A stretch of 9,217 nucleotides of DNA from DATILL01 sp035476575 (GCA_035476575.1 DATILL010000133.1:1-9217), one strand, 5' to 3'; positions 1 to 6,643 are shown, counted from the first letter of the stretch. A program made the numbers and translations. Notes: generated from the sequence alone by a model not told the origin.

Positions 1-3000
1 AGGAACGCCACGATGTCACCGAGGGTCCGCAGCTCCGCCATCCGCTCCGGCTCCACCTCGCCGGCCTGCGGGAACGCCTCCTGCAACGCACCCATGATCT
101 GCACCCGCTTGATCGAGTCGATCCCCAGGTCCGCCTCAATATCCATCGACGGGTCCAACATCTCCGCCGGGTACCCCGTCTTCTCCGCCACCACCTCCAG
201 CAACACCGCCTCAACCTCAGCCACCAACGGCGAGGCAACCACCACCGGCACAGGCTCAGGAACAGCGGCCAACGCCGGGGCAGGCGTGGGCACGGCAACC
301 ACCACCGGCACAGGCTCAGGCGCGAGCGCTGCTACCGGCTCGGGGGTCGAAGGCGCGACCATGGTCACCACGGTCGGCGCGACCGCGGGGGCCGGGGCTA
401 GTGCCTCGCGGTCTGGCTCCGTCCCGACCGCCACGGACGCGGCCACGGCTCCGGTGCGGGCCTGGGAGCAGCCGGTGTAGTCCCGCAGGAAGCCGATGAG
501 CGCCTGGCTGGTCCGCACGTGCGCGTCCGCGATCGCCGCACCCTGCTGCCGCACGGTAGCCAGCACGCCGTCCACAGTGGACAGAGGGCCGGTCTGGACA
601 CGCTGCTCCAGCGCGGAGATCACCTGGCGGACGGTCTCGAGCTGCCCGTCCAGGAAGGCCGCGTGCGCGGTCACCTGGTCGGCCAGCGACACGGTCACCA
701 CGGTCAGCTCGTCCCCGGCGACCGGCGCGGCCGCGGCGACGGACGCGACCTCCACCACTGGGGCAACCTCCACCACGGGAGACGCCGCGACGACCGGAAC
801 CGGCTCAACCACAGGCACCATCCCAACCACAGGCGCTAGCTCGGCAACCGGAGCCGCCGCGACCACCGGCTCGACCGGCACCCGTGCGGCGGACGTCGAC
901 ACGTACGGCACCGCCAGCGCCTCCCGGAACGCCTTCCGGCGGGCCTCGGACACGTAGTTGATGCCGTTGAGCGGGATCACCATGCCCTTGCGGGCCGGCG
1001 CCACCACCTCAGGCGCGACATGCGCGTCGATCCCGCTGATCGGCAGGCCGAGCACGGCCAGCTCGACGGCGGCACGCTTCAGCGTCACCTCGCCGTTCTT
1101 GGCCGGGCCGCCGTCCACCGCCAGGCAGACCGCGTCGGTGCCCGCGAGCACCCGCGACACCAGGCCGGTCAGCACCGACCTCGGCCCGAGCTCCACGAAC
1201 ACCCGGAAGCCGTCGTCGTACATCGCCCTGATGCCGGCCGCGAAGTCGACCGGGTTGCGGAGCTGCTCGGCCAGGACCTTCTTGTTCGCGGCCACGTCGG
1301 CGCCGTACACCGCACCCGGCGTGTTGGCGTACACCGGCACCGTCGGCGCCGCCATCGGCACACCGTCCACAGTGGACCGGAACGCCTCGACCGCGTGCTG
1401 CACGAACTCGGTGTGGAACGCCGCGGACACGGGGAGCTGGGAGGCCGCCGCGGAGTCGGCCACCAGCCTGGTGACCTGCGCGGTCGGCCCGCCCACCACG
1501 ATCTGGTCGGGTGCGTTGATGTTGCACACGACCACACCCGGGTACGCCGCGATGAGTGCCTGTACGTCGGCCAGCGGGGCGCGCACCGCAGCCATGCTGC
1601 CCGGGTCGGCACCGGCCGAGCGCGGCGCCATCGCTGCGCCACGGGCCTTGGCCAGCGCGAAGAACGCGTCGTCGGTCAGCGCGCCGGCCGCCCACAGCGC
1701 GGTGAGCTCGCCGAAGCTATGCCCGATCACGCCGTCCGCCGTGACGCCGAGCTCGCGGAGCCACCGGTACTGGCCGACCGACAGCGCGCCGATCGCCGGC
1801 TGGGCGAACTGGGTGCGCCGCAGCGCGGCCTCCTGCGCCTGGCCGGCCTCGGCCCCGAACGCCGGCGGCGGGAACACCGTGCGGGCCAGCGTCTCGCCGC
1901 TGGTGAAGAGCTGGTTCGCCTGGTCGTACGCCGCCCGGACGGTGGGGATGGCCACGGCGGCCTCCCGGCCCATGCCGACGTACTGGCTGCCCTGCCCGGC
2001 GAAGACCGCGGCGACCTTGCCGACGGGGGCGGCGGACCGGCGGTAGACGATGCCCTTCGGGTGGGTCCACGACTCAGCGTCGGCCCGGCCCCGGAGCTGC
2101 GCGGCGGCCAGCGCCCGCAGCTCGGCCAGCTCCTCGTCGGTCCGGGCCACGAAGCCGACCCGGGCGCTGCCGGCCGGAATGCCAGCCGTGCCGTCGGGAG
2201 CCGCGCCGGACTCCAGCCTGTCCGCCAGCGCGGCCGGGTCGGCGGCGTGCCACACGGCCGCCCGCGCGTTCGGCCCCAGGACCAGCGCGGACTCGCCGGT
2301 GTGCTCCTCCAGCACCAGGTGGAAGTTGGTGCCGCCGAAGCCGAACGACGAGATGGCCGCCCGCCGGGCCGGCCGGCGCGGGTCGAGCACCCACGGCCGG
2401 GCCTGCGAGTTGACGTAGAACGCGGTGTTGCTGAAGTCGGCGTGCGGGTTGGGCGTCTCGACGTTGATGGTCGGCGGCAGCACCTTCTGGTGCAGCGCCA
2501 TCGCGACCTTGATCAACCCCGCCGCGCCGGCCGCCGCCTTGGTGTGGCCGATCTGCGACTTCACCGTGCCGATCGCGGCGAACTGCCTGTCCTCGGTGAA
2601 CTCCGAGAGCACCGTGACCAGCGCGGTCAGCTCGGTGTGGTCGCCGACCGCGGTGCCGGTGCCGTGCGCCTCGAACAGCTCGATCGACTCCGGTGAGACG
2701 TCGGCGTCGGCGTACGCGCGGCGCAGCGCGACCATCTGGCCCTCAGCGCGCGGCGCGTAGATGCTTTTGAACTTGCCGTCGCTGGAGGTGCCGAGCCCGC
2801 GGATCACCGCGTAGACCCGGTCACCGTCGCGCTCGGCGTCGGCCAGCCGCTTCAGCGCGAGCATGCCGATGCCCTCGCCGATCAGCGTGCCGTCGGCGTT
2901 CTCGTCGAACGGCCGGATCGTCCCCGACTTGGAGAACGCCGGCGTCTTGGAGAAGCACATGTACATCAGGATCGTGTTCTCAGCGTCACAGCCGCCGGTG

Positions 3001-3719
3001 ATCATCAGGTCGGCGCGGTGCTCGATGAGCTCGCTGATGGCCAGCTTGACGGCGGCCAGCGAGGAGGCGCAGGCCGCGTCCACAGTGCAGTTCGTGCCGC
3101 CGAGGTCGAGCCGGTTGGCGACCCGACCGGCGACCACGTTGCCGAGCATGCCGGGGAAGGAGTTCTCCTCCCACGGGATGTAGGCCTTCTTGAACCGCTC
3201 CGCGATCTCGTCGGCGTCGGCGTCGGACAGCCCGCAGCTCTTCACGACCTCCTTCAGCACCGGCGTCTGCAGCCGGGCCGACAGCGGTTGGGTCAGCGAG
3301 TTCGCCCCGGTGATGCCGAGGATGCAGCCGGTCCGGCCGGCGTCGTACCACGACGACCCATGCGCGCCGGTGTCCCGCAGCACGTCCCGCGCGACCACCA
3401 GCGACAGGAGCTGCAGGACGTCGGTGACCTCCAGGGTGTTCGGCGGCATGCCGAACTCCACCGGGTTGAACGGCACCTCCGGCAGGAACCCGCCGCGCCG
3501 GCAGTAGGTCTTGTCCTCGGCATGCGGGTCCGGGTCGTAGTAGTCGTCGATCCGCCAGTGGCTCTCCGGCACGTCCTCGATGCAGTCCTTGGCGTCGACG
3601 ACGTTCCGCCAGAACTCACGCAGGTTGCGCGACTTCGGGTACAGCCCGGCCAGTCCAACGATGGCGATGGGGTTCTCGGCCAACCGCCGCGCGGTCGCAG
3701 GGTCCAATGGGGTGTTCAC
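1..3719 (-). CDS. PfaA-type iterative polyketide/fatty-acid synthase, KS-AT-ACP part; C-terminus outside the window
   Basis: Multidomain synthase of the PfaA (omega-3 PUFA synthase) / secondary-lipid type. I see 1239 codons in one open frame, checked at several motifs along its length. KS, about residues 16-470: active Cys217 in TVDAACASS, His352 in EAHGTGT, His392 in GHTKAAAG; the N-terminal segment DKTYCRRGGF and GMPPNTLEVTDV is typical of PfaA KS domains. AT, about 570-905: FAGQGSQ, nucleophile Ser668 in GHSFGE, His769 in FHTEF; malonyl-CoA is the expected substrate for this family. A Pro/Val/Ala linker, about 925-1160, contains a helical stretch (about 1010-1085) that may be a coiled coil. 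A carrier domain follows, with EKTGYP and Ser1202 in DLGIDSIKR as phosphopantetheine site. PfaA proteins usually continue with tandem ACPs and a KR; here that part is cut off. Start GTG at 3719 follows GAGGAA by 5 nt. It is last in the visible leftward group, 118 bp after the thioesterase. A hglE-like glycolipid synthase is the main alternative. Confidence 0.93.
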   Translation of the reverse strand, partial: MNTPLDPATARRLAENPIAIVGLAGLYPKSRNLREFWRNVVDAKDCIEDVPESHWRIDDYYDPDPHAEDKTYCRRGGFLPEVPFNPVEFGMPPNTLEVTDVLQLLSLVVARDVLRDTGAHGSSWYDAGRTGCILGITGANSLTQPLSARLQTPVLKEVVKSCGLSDADADEIAERFKKAYIPWEENSFPGMLGNVVAGRVANRLDLGGTNCTVDAACASSLAAVKLAISELIEHRADLMITGGCDAENTILMYMCFSKTPAFSKSGTIRPFDENADGTLIGEGIGMLALKRLADAERDGDRVYAVIRGLGTSSDGKFKSIYAPRAEGQMVALRRAYADADVSPESIELFEAHGTGTAVGDHTELTALVTVLSEFTEDRQFAAIGTVKSQIGHTKAAAGAAGLIKVAMALHQKVLPPTINVETPNPHADFSNTAFYVNSQARPWVLDPRRPARRAAISSFGFGGTNFHLVLEEHTGESALVLGPNARAAVWHAADPAALADRLESGAAPDGTAGIPAGSARVGFVARTDEELAELRALAAAQLRGRADAESWTHPKGIVYRRSAAPVGKVAAVFAGQGSQYVGMGREAAVAIPTVRAAYDQANQLFTSGETLARTVFPPPAFGAEAGQAQEAALRRTQFAQPAIGALSVGQYRWLRELGVTADGVIGHSFGELTALWAAGALTDDAFFALAKARGAAMAPRSAGADPGSMAAVRAPLADVQALIAAYPGVVVCNINAPDQIVVGGPTAQVTRLVADSAAASQLPVSAAFHTEFVQHAVEAFRSTVDGVPMAAPTVPVYANTPGAVYGADVAANKKVLAEQLRNPVDFAAGIRAMYDDGFRVFVELGPRSVLTGLVSRVLAGTDAVCLAVDGGPAKNGEVTLKRAAVELAVLGLPISGIDAHVAPEVVAPARKGMVIPLNGINYVSEARRKAFREALAVPYVSTSAARVPVEPVVAAAPVAELAPVVGMVPVVEPVPVVAASPVVEVAPVVEVASVAAAAPVAGDELTVVTVSLADQVTAHAAFLDGQLETVRQVISALEQRVQTGPLSTVDGVLATVRQQGAAIADAHVRTSQALIGFLRDYTGCSQARTGAVAASVAVGTEPDREALAPAPAVAPTVVTMVAPSTPEPVAALAPEPVPVVVAVPTPAPALAAVPEPVPVVVASPLVAEVEAVLLEVVAEKTGYPAEMLDPSMDIEADLGIDSIKRVQIMGALQEAFPQAGEVEPERMAELRTLGDIVAF
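234..320 (-). repeat. 27-bp exact direct repeat in the synthase linker
   Basis: Identical 27-base copies at 234-260 and 294-320 are 60 bp apart and both in frame, encoding PEPVPVVVA twice with a 20-residue period just before the carrier domain. Pro/Val/Ala repeats of this sort are typical of flexible linkers around PfaA carrier domains. Confidence 0.85.
570..582. repeat. 13-bp palindrome GTCCACAGTGGAC, copy 1
   Basis: GTCCAC and GTGGAC arms flank one central base. The site lies in the synthase linker, where the minus strand encodes Ser-Thr-Val-Asp. The same 13-mer recurs at 1365-1377. Confidence 0.6.
1365..1377. repeat. 13-bp palindrome GTCCACAGTGGAC, copy 2
   Basis: Identical to the copy at 570-582 but inside the AT domain, again encoding Ser-Thr-Val-Asp. 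A 10-base part (GTCCACAGTG) also occurs at 3079-3088 in the KS active-site segment. Confidence 0.6.
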
Positions 3720-3837
3720 GCCAGTTCCTCGCAATCGTCGCTGTGACGAGAATTGAGCCCTCGGCCGTCGAGCCGGAAGGAGCGTCGGAGCGTCTGAACG
3801 GTCGGCTCCGTCCTGGGGCCGGCTCCGTTGGGGTGGA
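3720..3837. other. Non-coding gap between thioesterase and synthase, with short repeats
   Basis: This 118-bp gap has no credible gene. It holds an exact tandem pair of GGAGCGTC (3779-3794) and a direct repeat of CGGCTCCGT (3803-3811 and 3820-3828). The GGAGC and GCTCC elements are complementary, so the transcript could form alternative hairpins between the two cistrons. I see no T-run that would make this a clear terminator and no convincing promoter. Confidence 0.45.
3725..3730 (-). promoter_or_regulatory. Ribosome-binding site of the PfaA-like synthase
   Basis: GAGGAA lies 5 nt before a GTG at 3719-3717. It decides the start, because there is no in-frame ATG near the beginning of the KS domain; the KS N-terminus (NPIAIVGLAG) begins 15 residues after this GTG. 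Confidence 0.75.
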
Positions 3838-4728
3838 CTACGCAGCCGTCGACACTGCCGGCCTACTGATGAGATCCGCGACCAGCGCCCAGGCGGACGG
3901 GTCGAAGAGCATGGAGTAGTGGTCACCGGGGCTGGCCACCGCCCGCACCGGGGCGAGCTCGTCCCAGCCGAGCAGGCCGTGGTCCGGCAGCAGGCCTCGG
4001 ACCGGCTTGACCAGGGTCAGCGGTCGGTCGGACCAGCCGGGCTCGTACGGCAGCACCAGCCGGTTGTTGCGCACCAGCCCGGCCACGAAGCTGTCGTAGA
4101 GCTTGCGCAGCCCAGGCATCGTGGTGTCGGCCGGCAGCACGCCGGTCGCCGTCGCGGTCGCCAGCACCTCGGCCAGCCCGTCCTCGGCCGTCTCGCCGCC
4201 GACGCCCGGCTCGGCCGTGAGCGGCCTGCCCCGCTTGGCCGCCAGGTACATGGCGAACCAGCGGACCAGCAGCGGCGGTTCGAGCAGCTCGTCGGTCCGC
4301 TTGAAGTCCGGGGTGGGCGCGATGCTGTCCAGCACGGCCAGCCCGAGCGGGGCGGCCCCGGCGTACATCCGGCGGGTCAGCTCGAACGCGACCACCCCGC
4401 CGAAGGACCAGCCGACCAGCGTGAACGGCAGGCCCGGCGGGTGGCTGGCGGTCAGCTCCAGCATGCAGCGCCGGGCCATCTCCGCCAGGCTGATCGCCGG
4501 CTGCGCGCCGGTCAGCGCGGCCTCGAAGTACTCCGGCATGGTCTGCAGGTCGAACACCGCCAGGCCGACGTCGGGCGGGAGCGCGGCACCGAGCCCCTGC
4601 CAGACGTCGGCCGGGAGCCCACCCGGGTGCACGCCGTAGGCCCGCAGCCGCTCGGCGCCGTGCGCCGGACGGGTCGGGCGCAGCAGCGGGGAACGAGCGG
4701 TGGGGCCGCGGTCAGGCGGCCGCGGCAT
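3838..4728 (-). CDS. Alpha/beta-hydrolase thioesterase (type II / PKS-NRPS thioesterase family)
   Basis: A 296-residue thioesterase of the PF00975 type, which hydrolyses or transfers acyl chains from a phosphopantetheinyl carrier in the cytoplasm. Visible motifs: the first strand and turn GVHPGG (about residues 32-37), nucleophile Ser108 in GWSFGG, probable catalytic Asp134 in AVLDS, and catalytic His270 in PGDHYSM. The lid region (about 140-225) is rich in hydrophobic and charged residues. Length is somewhat above the roughly 250 residues of common type II thioesterases, mainly because of a Pro/Arg-rich N-terminal stretch of about 25 residues. The start is uncertain: ATG at 4728 lies 10 nt after GAGGAG, while ATG at 4737 lies only 1 nt after it, so 4728 is preferred. 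Either start overlaps the ACP gene (17 or 26 bp), implying translational coupling. It may release the product or clear stalled chains from the adjacent ACP or synthase; which one cannot be told. Confidence 0.9.
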   Translation of the reverse strand: MPRPPDRGPTARSPLLRPTRPAHGAERLRAYGVHPGGLPADVWQGLGAALPPDVGLAVFDLQTMPEYFEAALTGAQPAISLAEMARRCMLELTASHPPGLPFTLVGWSFGGVVAFELTRRMYAGAAPLGLAVLDSIAPTPDFKRTDELLEPPLLVRWFAMYLAAKRGRPLTAEPGVGGETAEDGLAEVLATATATGVLPADTTMPGLRKLYDSFVAGLVRNNRLVLPYEPGWSDRPLTLVKPVRGLLPDHGLLGWDELAPVRAVASPGDHYSMLFDPSAWALVADLISRPAVSTAA

Positions 4729-4981
4729 GACGGGCATGCTCCTCGGCGATGTGCTCGGAGAGCGCGGCGATGGTCGGGTGGTACCACAGCGCTGTGGCCT
4801 CCAGCTCGAACCCGAGCCAGCTCTCCAGCTCACCGGCCAGGATCAGCGCCTCGGTGGAGTCCAGGTCGAACTCGTCGAAGTACTGGTTGGGGTCGATCTC
4901 GGACTGCTCGACACCGAGCCGGACGGCGAGCTTCTCCACGAGCCAGTCCTTGGCCTCGGCGGCGGTGACCTGAGCGGACAT
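4712..4981 (-). CDS. Stand-alone acyl carrier protein
   Basis: An 89-residue phosphopantetheine carrier protein (PF00550 fold). The attachment residue is Ser42 in FDLDSTEAL, with an acidic helix II (TEALILAGELESWLGFEL) and helix IV region PTIAALSEHIAEE, as expected for an ACP. The residue after Ser is Thr instead of the common Leu or Met. It is unlike the ACP domain inside the downstream synthase (DLGIDSIKR), so it is probably a separate functional type and not a detached synthase domain. The ATG at 4981 follows a strong GGAGGAG by 4 nt. The oxidoreductase gene ends 176 bp upstream; the thioesterase start overlaps this gene's stop. Likely role, by inference: carrying the starter, an intermediate or the finished chain between synthase, flavoprotein and thioesterase. 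No phosphopantetheinyl transferase is visible in the window. Confidence 0.93.
   Translation of the reverse strand: MSAQVTAAEAKDWLVEKLAVRLGVEQSEIDPNQYFDEFDLDSTEALILAGELESWLGFELEATALWYHPTIAALSEHIAEEHARHAAAA
4739..4744 (-). promoter_or_regulatory. Ribosome-binding site of the thioesterase inside the ACP gene
   Basis: GAGGAG lies within the last codons of the ACP reading frame (Glu-Glu-His). It is 10 nt from ATG 4728 and 1 nt from ATG 4737, which favours 4728 as the start and makes the two genes translationally linked. Confidence 0.55.
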
Positions 4982-4985
4982 TGTG

Positions 4986-4992
4986 CTCCTCC
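4986..4992 (-). promoter_or_regulatory. Strong ribosome-binding site of the ACP
   Basis: GGAGGAG, 4 nt before ATG 4981, is nearly perfectly complementary to the 16S rRNA 3' end. It is the strongest Shine-Dalgarno sequence in the leftward group, fitting a carrier protein needed in high amount. Confidence 0.8.
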
Positions 4993-5013
4993 AGAAAAGG
5001 TGGGTGGTACAGC

Positions 5014-5103
5014 GCTGGAACGCGATCGAACGGAGTGGGGCTGGAACGGAGTTGGGCTGGAACGGCGGTGATCTGGACAGCGGTGGGGCTGGAAACCGTT
5101 TTG
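5014..5103 (-). repeat. Imperfect 16-bp tandem repeat in the ACP 5' leader
   Basis: Five consecutive 16-bp units start at 5024, 5040, 5056, 5072 and 5088, with a 10-base partial unit at 5014. On the plus strand the clearest unit is GCTGGAACGGAGTTGG (5040-5055); 5024-5039 matches it at 13 of 16 positions, the 5056 unit shares its first 10 bases, and the last two units are more degenerate. On the transcribed strand the core reads CGTTCCAGC. The 16-bp period is not a multiple of three and no gene covers it, so it is a non-coding repeat between the oxidoreductase stop and the ACP ribosome-binding site. It could be a regulator-binding array, an RNA element or neutral slippage; I cannot tell which. 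Confidence 0.7.
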
Positions 5104-5157
5104 CGTACTGAGATCGGCGGGCGGGCGACATCCGGACAGGGGCTGGGCCGCCCGTTC

Positions 5158-6447
5158 TCAGGCAGCGGCCCGCAGCTCGGTCGCAATCGCGCCGGCCGCC
5201 TTGGTTCCGGAGACGTAGCCGGCCTCGTGCGAGCCGATCAGGTCGTGCCCGATCTTGGGCGAGTGGAAGTACGACCCGGCGAGCTTGACCCGGCCACCCT
5301 CGTTGACGGAGTAAATGGTGCGCTGCATGTTGCGCACCTCCATGTTGATGATCGGGTGGGTGTACGGGAGCTCGCAGATGACGGCCTCCTCGCGCGGCAC
5401 GACCGGTGAGTCCAACGTCACGAAGTAGTCCGTCGACGCGGTGAACCCCTGCAGCTTGTTCATGTAGTAGGCGACCCAGGTCCTGGTCCGGCCGTCGACC
5501 GACTTCATGCCGTAGTTCCAACTGTTCCAGCGCCCGCGGTCCGGCGACATGGTGCGCGCGTCGGTGTGCAGGATCGCCTCGGTGGAGCTGTACCGCACCT
5601 TCTCCAGTATGGCGACCTGGGCCGGGGTGGGCCGTTCCAGCATGGCCAGCGTCTGGTCCGCGTGCGCGGCCAGAACGGCGTAGTCGTAGCGGGCGTGGCC
5701 GTCCGCCGTGGTGATCACCACACCGTCGGGCTCCTCACGGACGCCGGTGACCGGCGAGCTGACCAGCACCCGGCCGTTGATCGATGAGCAGACCGCGCGG
5801 ACATAGTTGATGCTGCCGCCGGAGACCGTCTTCCAGGCCACCGACAGGCCGCCGAGACCGCCCTGGTCGTGCGACATGTAGAAGGCGATGACGGTGGTGG
5901 CCGGCATCTCCCAGATAAGCTCGGCCGGCACCGACCACACCGCGGTGGCCAGCAGCACGACGTAGCTGTACTTGAAGGCGTCGGTGTAGCCGTTGCGGTC
6001 CAGGTACTCGCCGAGCGGGACGTCGGTCCGCTTGCGCAGGAAGTCCCGCGGCGCCTCCCGGTGGAAACGCTGGGCGTCTCGCCAGATCGGCAGGAAGTCG
6101 GCCGGGTAGCGTGCCGCGATCTCGGCCTCGGTGCACTCGAACTCCGCGGTGCCGTAGTTCAGCCCGGAGTCGAGGTCGAAGAAGTTGAAGCCGCCGTTGT
6201 GGTCCAGGACCGCGACGCCGAGCTCGGCGAAGAATGCCGAGATCTGCGGGTAGGTGCGACCGTTGAACACCACGAACGCGGTGTCGATGCCGATCGTCTG
6301 GCCGCTGTCCTCGACCAGGATCGTGTTGGCGTGGCCGCCAGGGCGGTCGTCCTTCTCGTACAGGGTGACCTCCACGTCGTCGGGCAGGTGGTAGGCGGTA
6401 GACAGGCCGGAGATTCCAGCCCCAACGACAGCGACGCGTACAGTCAT
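5158..6447 (-). CDS. FAD-dependent oxidoreductase, COG2907-type (amine-oxidase fold)
   Basis: A 429-residue soluble flavoprotein. An N-terminal Rossmann motif GAGISG (residues 9-14) is followed by acidic Glu31 and the RPGGHANT turn (36-42) that binds FAD. Family-specific segments are DTAFVVFNGRTYP (55-67), YSSTEAILHTD (286-296), WNSWNYG (307-313) and YYMNKLQGF (327-335), all characteristic of the predicted NAD/FAD-binding proteins of COG2907. The C-terminal FAD segment is GSYFHSPKIGHD...GSHEAGYVSGTKAA (391-418). Relatives often sit beside cyclopropane-fatty-acid synthase or DUF1365 genes, and plant cyclopropane synthases carry a related flavoprotein domain; neither partner is seen here. Acyl-chain oxidation or desaturation is therefore inference from context. 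The ATG at 6447 follows AAGGA by 5 nt. An upstream in-frame ATG at 6585 is rejected because it falls inside the promoter candidate and would add 46 residues before the Rossmann fold. First gene of the leftward group. Confidence 0.9.
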   Translation of the reverse strand: MTVRVAVVGAGISGLSTAYHLPDDVEVTLYEKDDRPGGHANTILVEDSGQTIGIDTAFVVFNGRTYPQISAFFAELGVAVLDHNGGFNFFDLDSGLNYGTAEFECTEAEIAARYPADFLPIWRDAQRFHREAPRDFLRKRTDVPLGEYLDRNGYTDAFKYSYVVLLATAVWSVPAELIWEMPATTVIAFYMSHDQGGLGGLSVAWKTVSGGSINYVRAVCSSINGRVLVSSPVTGVREEPDGVVITTADGHARYDYAVLAAHADQTLAMLERPTPAQVAILEKVRYSSTEAILHTDARTMSPDRGRWNSWNYGMKSVDGRTRTWVAYYMNKLQGFTASTDYFVTLDSPVVPREEAVICELPYTHPIINMEVRNMQRTIYSVNEGGRVKLAGSYFHSPKIGHDLIGSHEAGYVSGTKAAGAIATELRAAA

Positions 6448-6450
6448 GAC

Positions 6451-6530
6451 AGTCCTTCGGCCGGGTCCGAAACACGGACAGCAGAACGGCGAGAGAAGGC
6501 AGAGGGCTGAGACCTCTGATACGAAGGACT
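6451..6530 (-). promoter_or_regulatory. Leader RNA fold that pairs the oxidoreductase ribosome-binding site
   Basis: The leader contains a perfect 9-bp inverted repeat: AGTCCTTCG (6530-6522 on the minus strand) pairs with CGAAGGACT (6459-6451), and the latter contains the AAGGA Shine-Dalgarno. Two smaller hairpins nest inside: CAGAGG/CCTCTG with a 7-nt loop (6500-6518) and GTCCG/CGGAC with a 5-nt loop (6465-6479). Together they form a plausible branched structure that would hide the ribosome-binding site. No known riboswitch class is recognised; it may be chance. Confidence 0.4.
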
Positions 6531-6580
6531 TACACGGCTTCTGTCGCGGCGATAGCGAGCTCAACCGTGTGCCACAAGCG

Positions 6581-6610
6581 ACCATAAGACGGACGAAAGC
6601 CCGCCGTCAA
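6581..6610 (-). promoter_or_regulatory. Candidate sigma-70-type promoter for the leftward group
   Basis: On the minus strand, TTGACG (6610-6605) and TATGGT (6586-6581) are separated by 18 bp. The first matches the -35 consensus at 5 of 6 positions and the second fits the actinobacterial TAnnnT -10 pattern. Transcription would begin near 6574, giving a leader of about 127 nt before the oxidoreductase ATG. This is the best promoter-like match I found in the divergent region. Confidence 0.55.
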
Positions 6611-6643
6611 CACCCCGACGCGAATTATGTTGGTCCGCCGAAA

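Noticed and set aside
1020..2696. Long plus-strand open frame of 558 codons opposite the synthase
   Set aside because: Its translation is Arg/Gly/His-rich with no domain pattern, and the minus strand here carries KS and AT motifs with all catalytic residues. It is a GC-codon shadow.
1..3719. Enediyne-type PKS
   Set aside because: Enediyne synthases share an iterative KS-AT-ACP layout, but the KS N-terminal segment and the EKTGYP...DLGIDSIKR carrier motif fit the PfaA group better. No enediyne accessory genes are visible.
4738..4833. Thioesterase starting at ATG 4833
   Set aside because: The added residues (Ser/Arg/Pro-rich) are the ACP gene read in another frame; an RBS supports the start at 4728.
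4984..5521. Minus-strand open frame extending the ACP upstream to 5521
   Set aside because: The upstream part overlaps the oxidoreductase in another frame and crosses the tandem repeats; the ACP has its own strong RBS and ATG at 4981.
6448..6585. 46-residue N-terminal extension of the oxidoreductase from ATG 6585
   Set aside because: The ATG lies in the -10 candidate, the extension is Cys/Ser-rich and unlike the family, and the ATG at 6447 has an RBS directly before the Rossmann fold.
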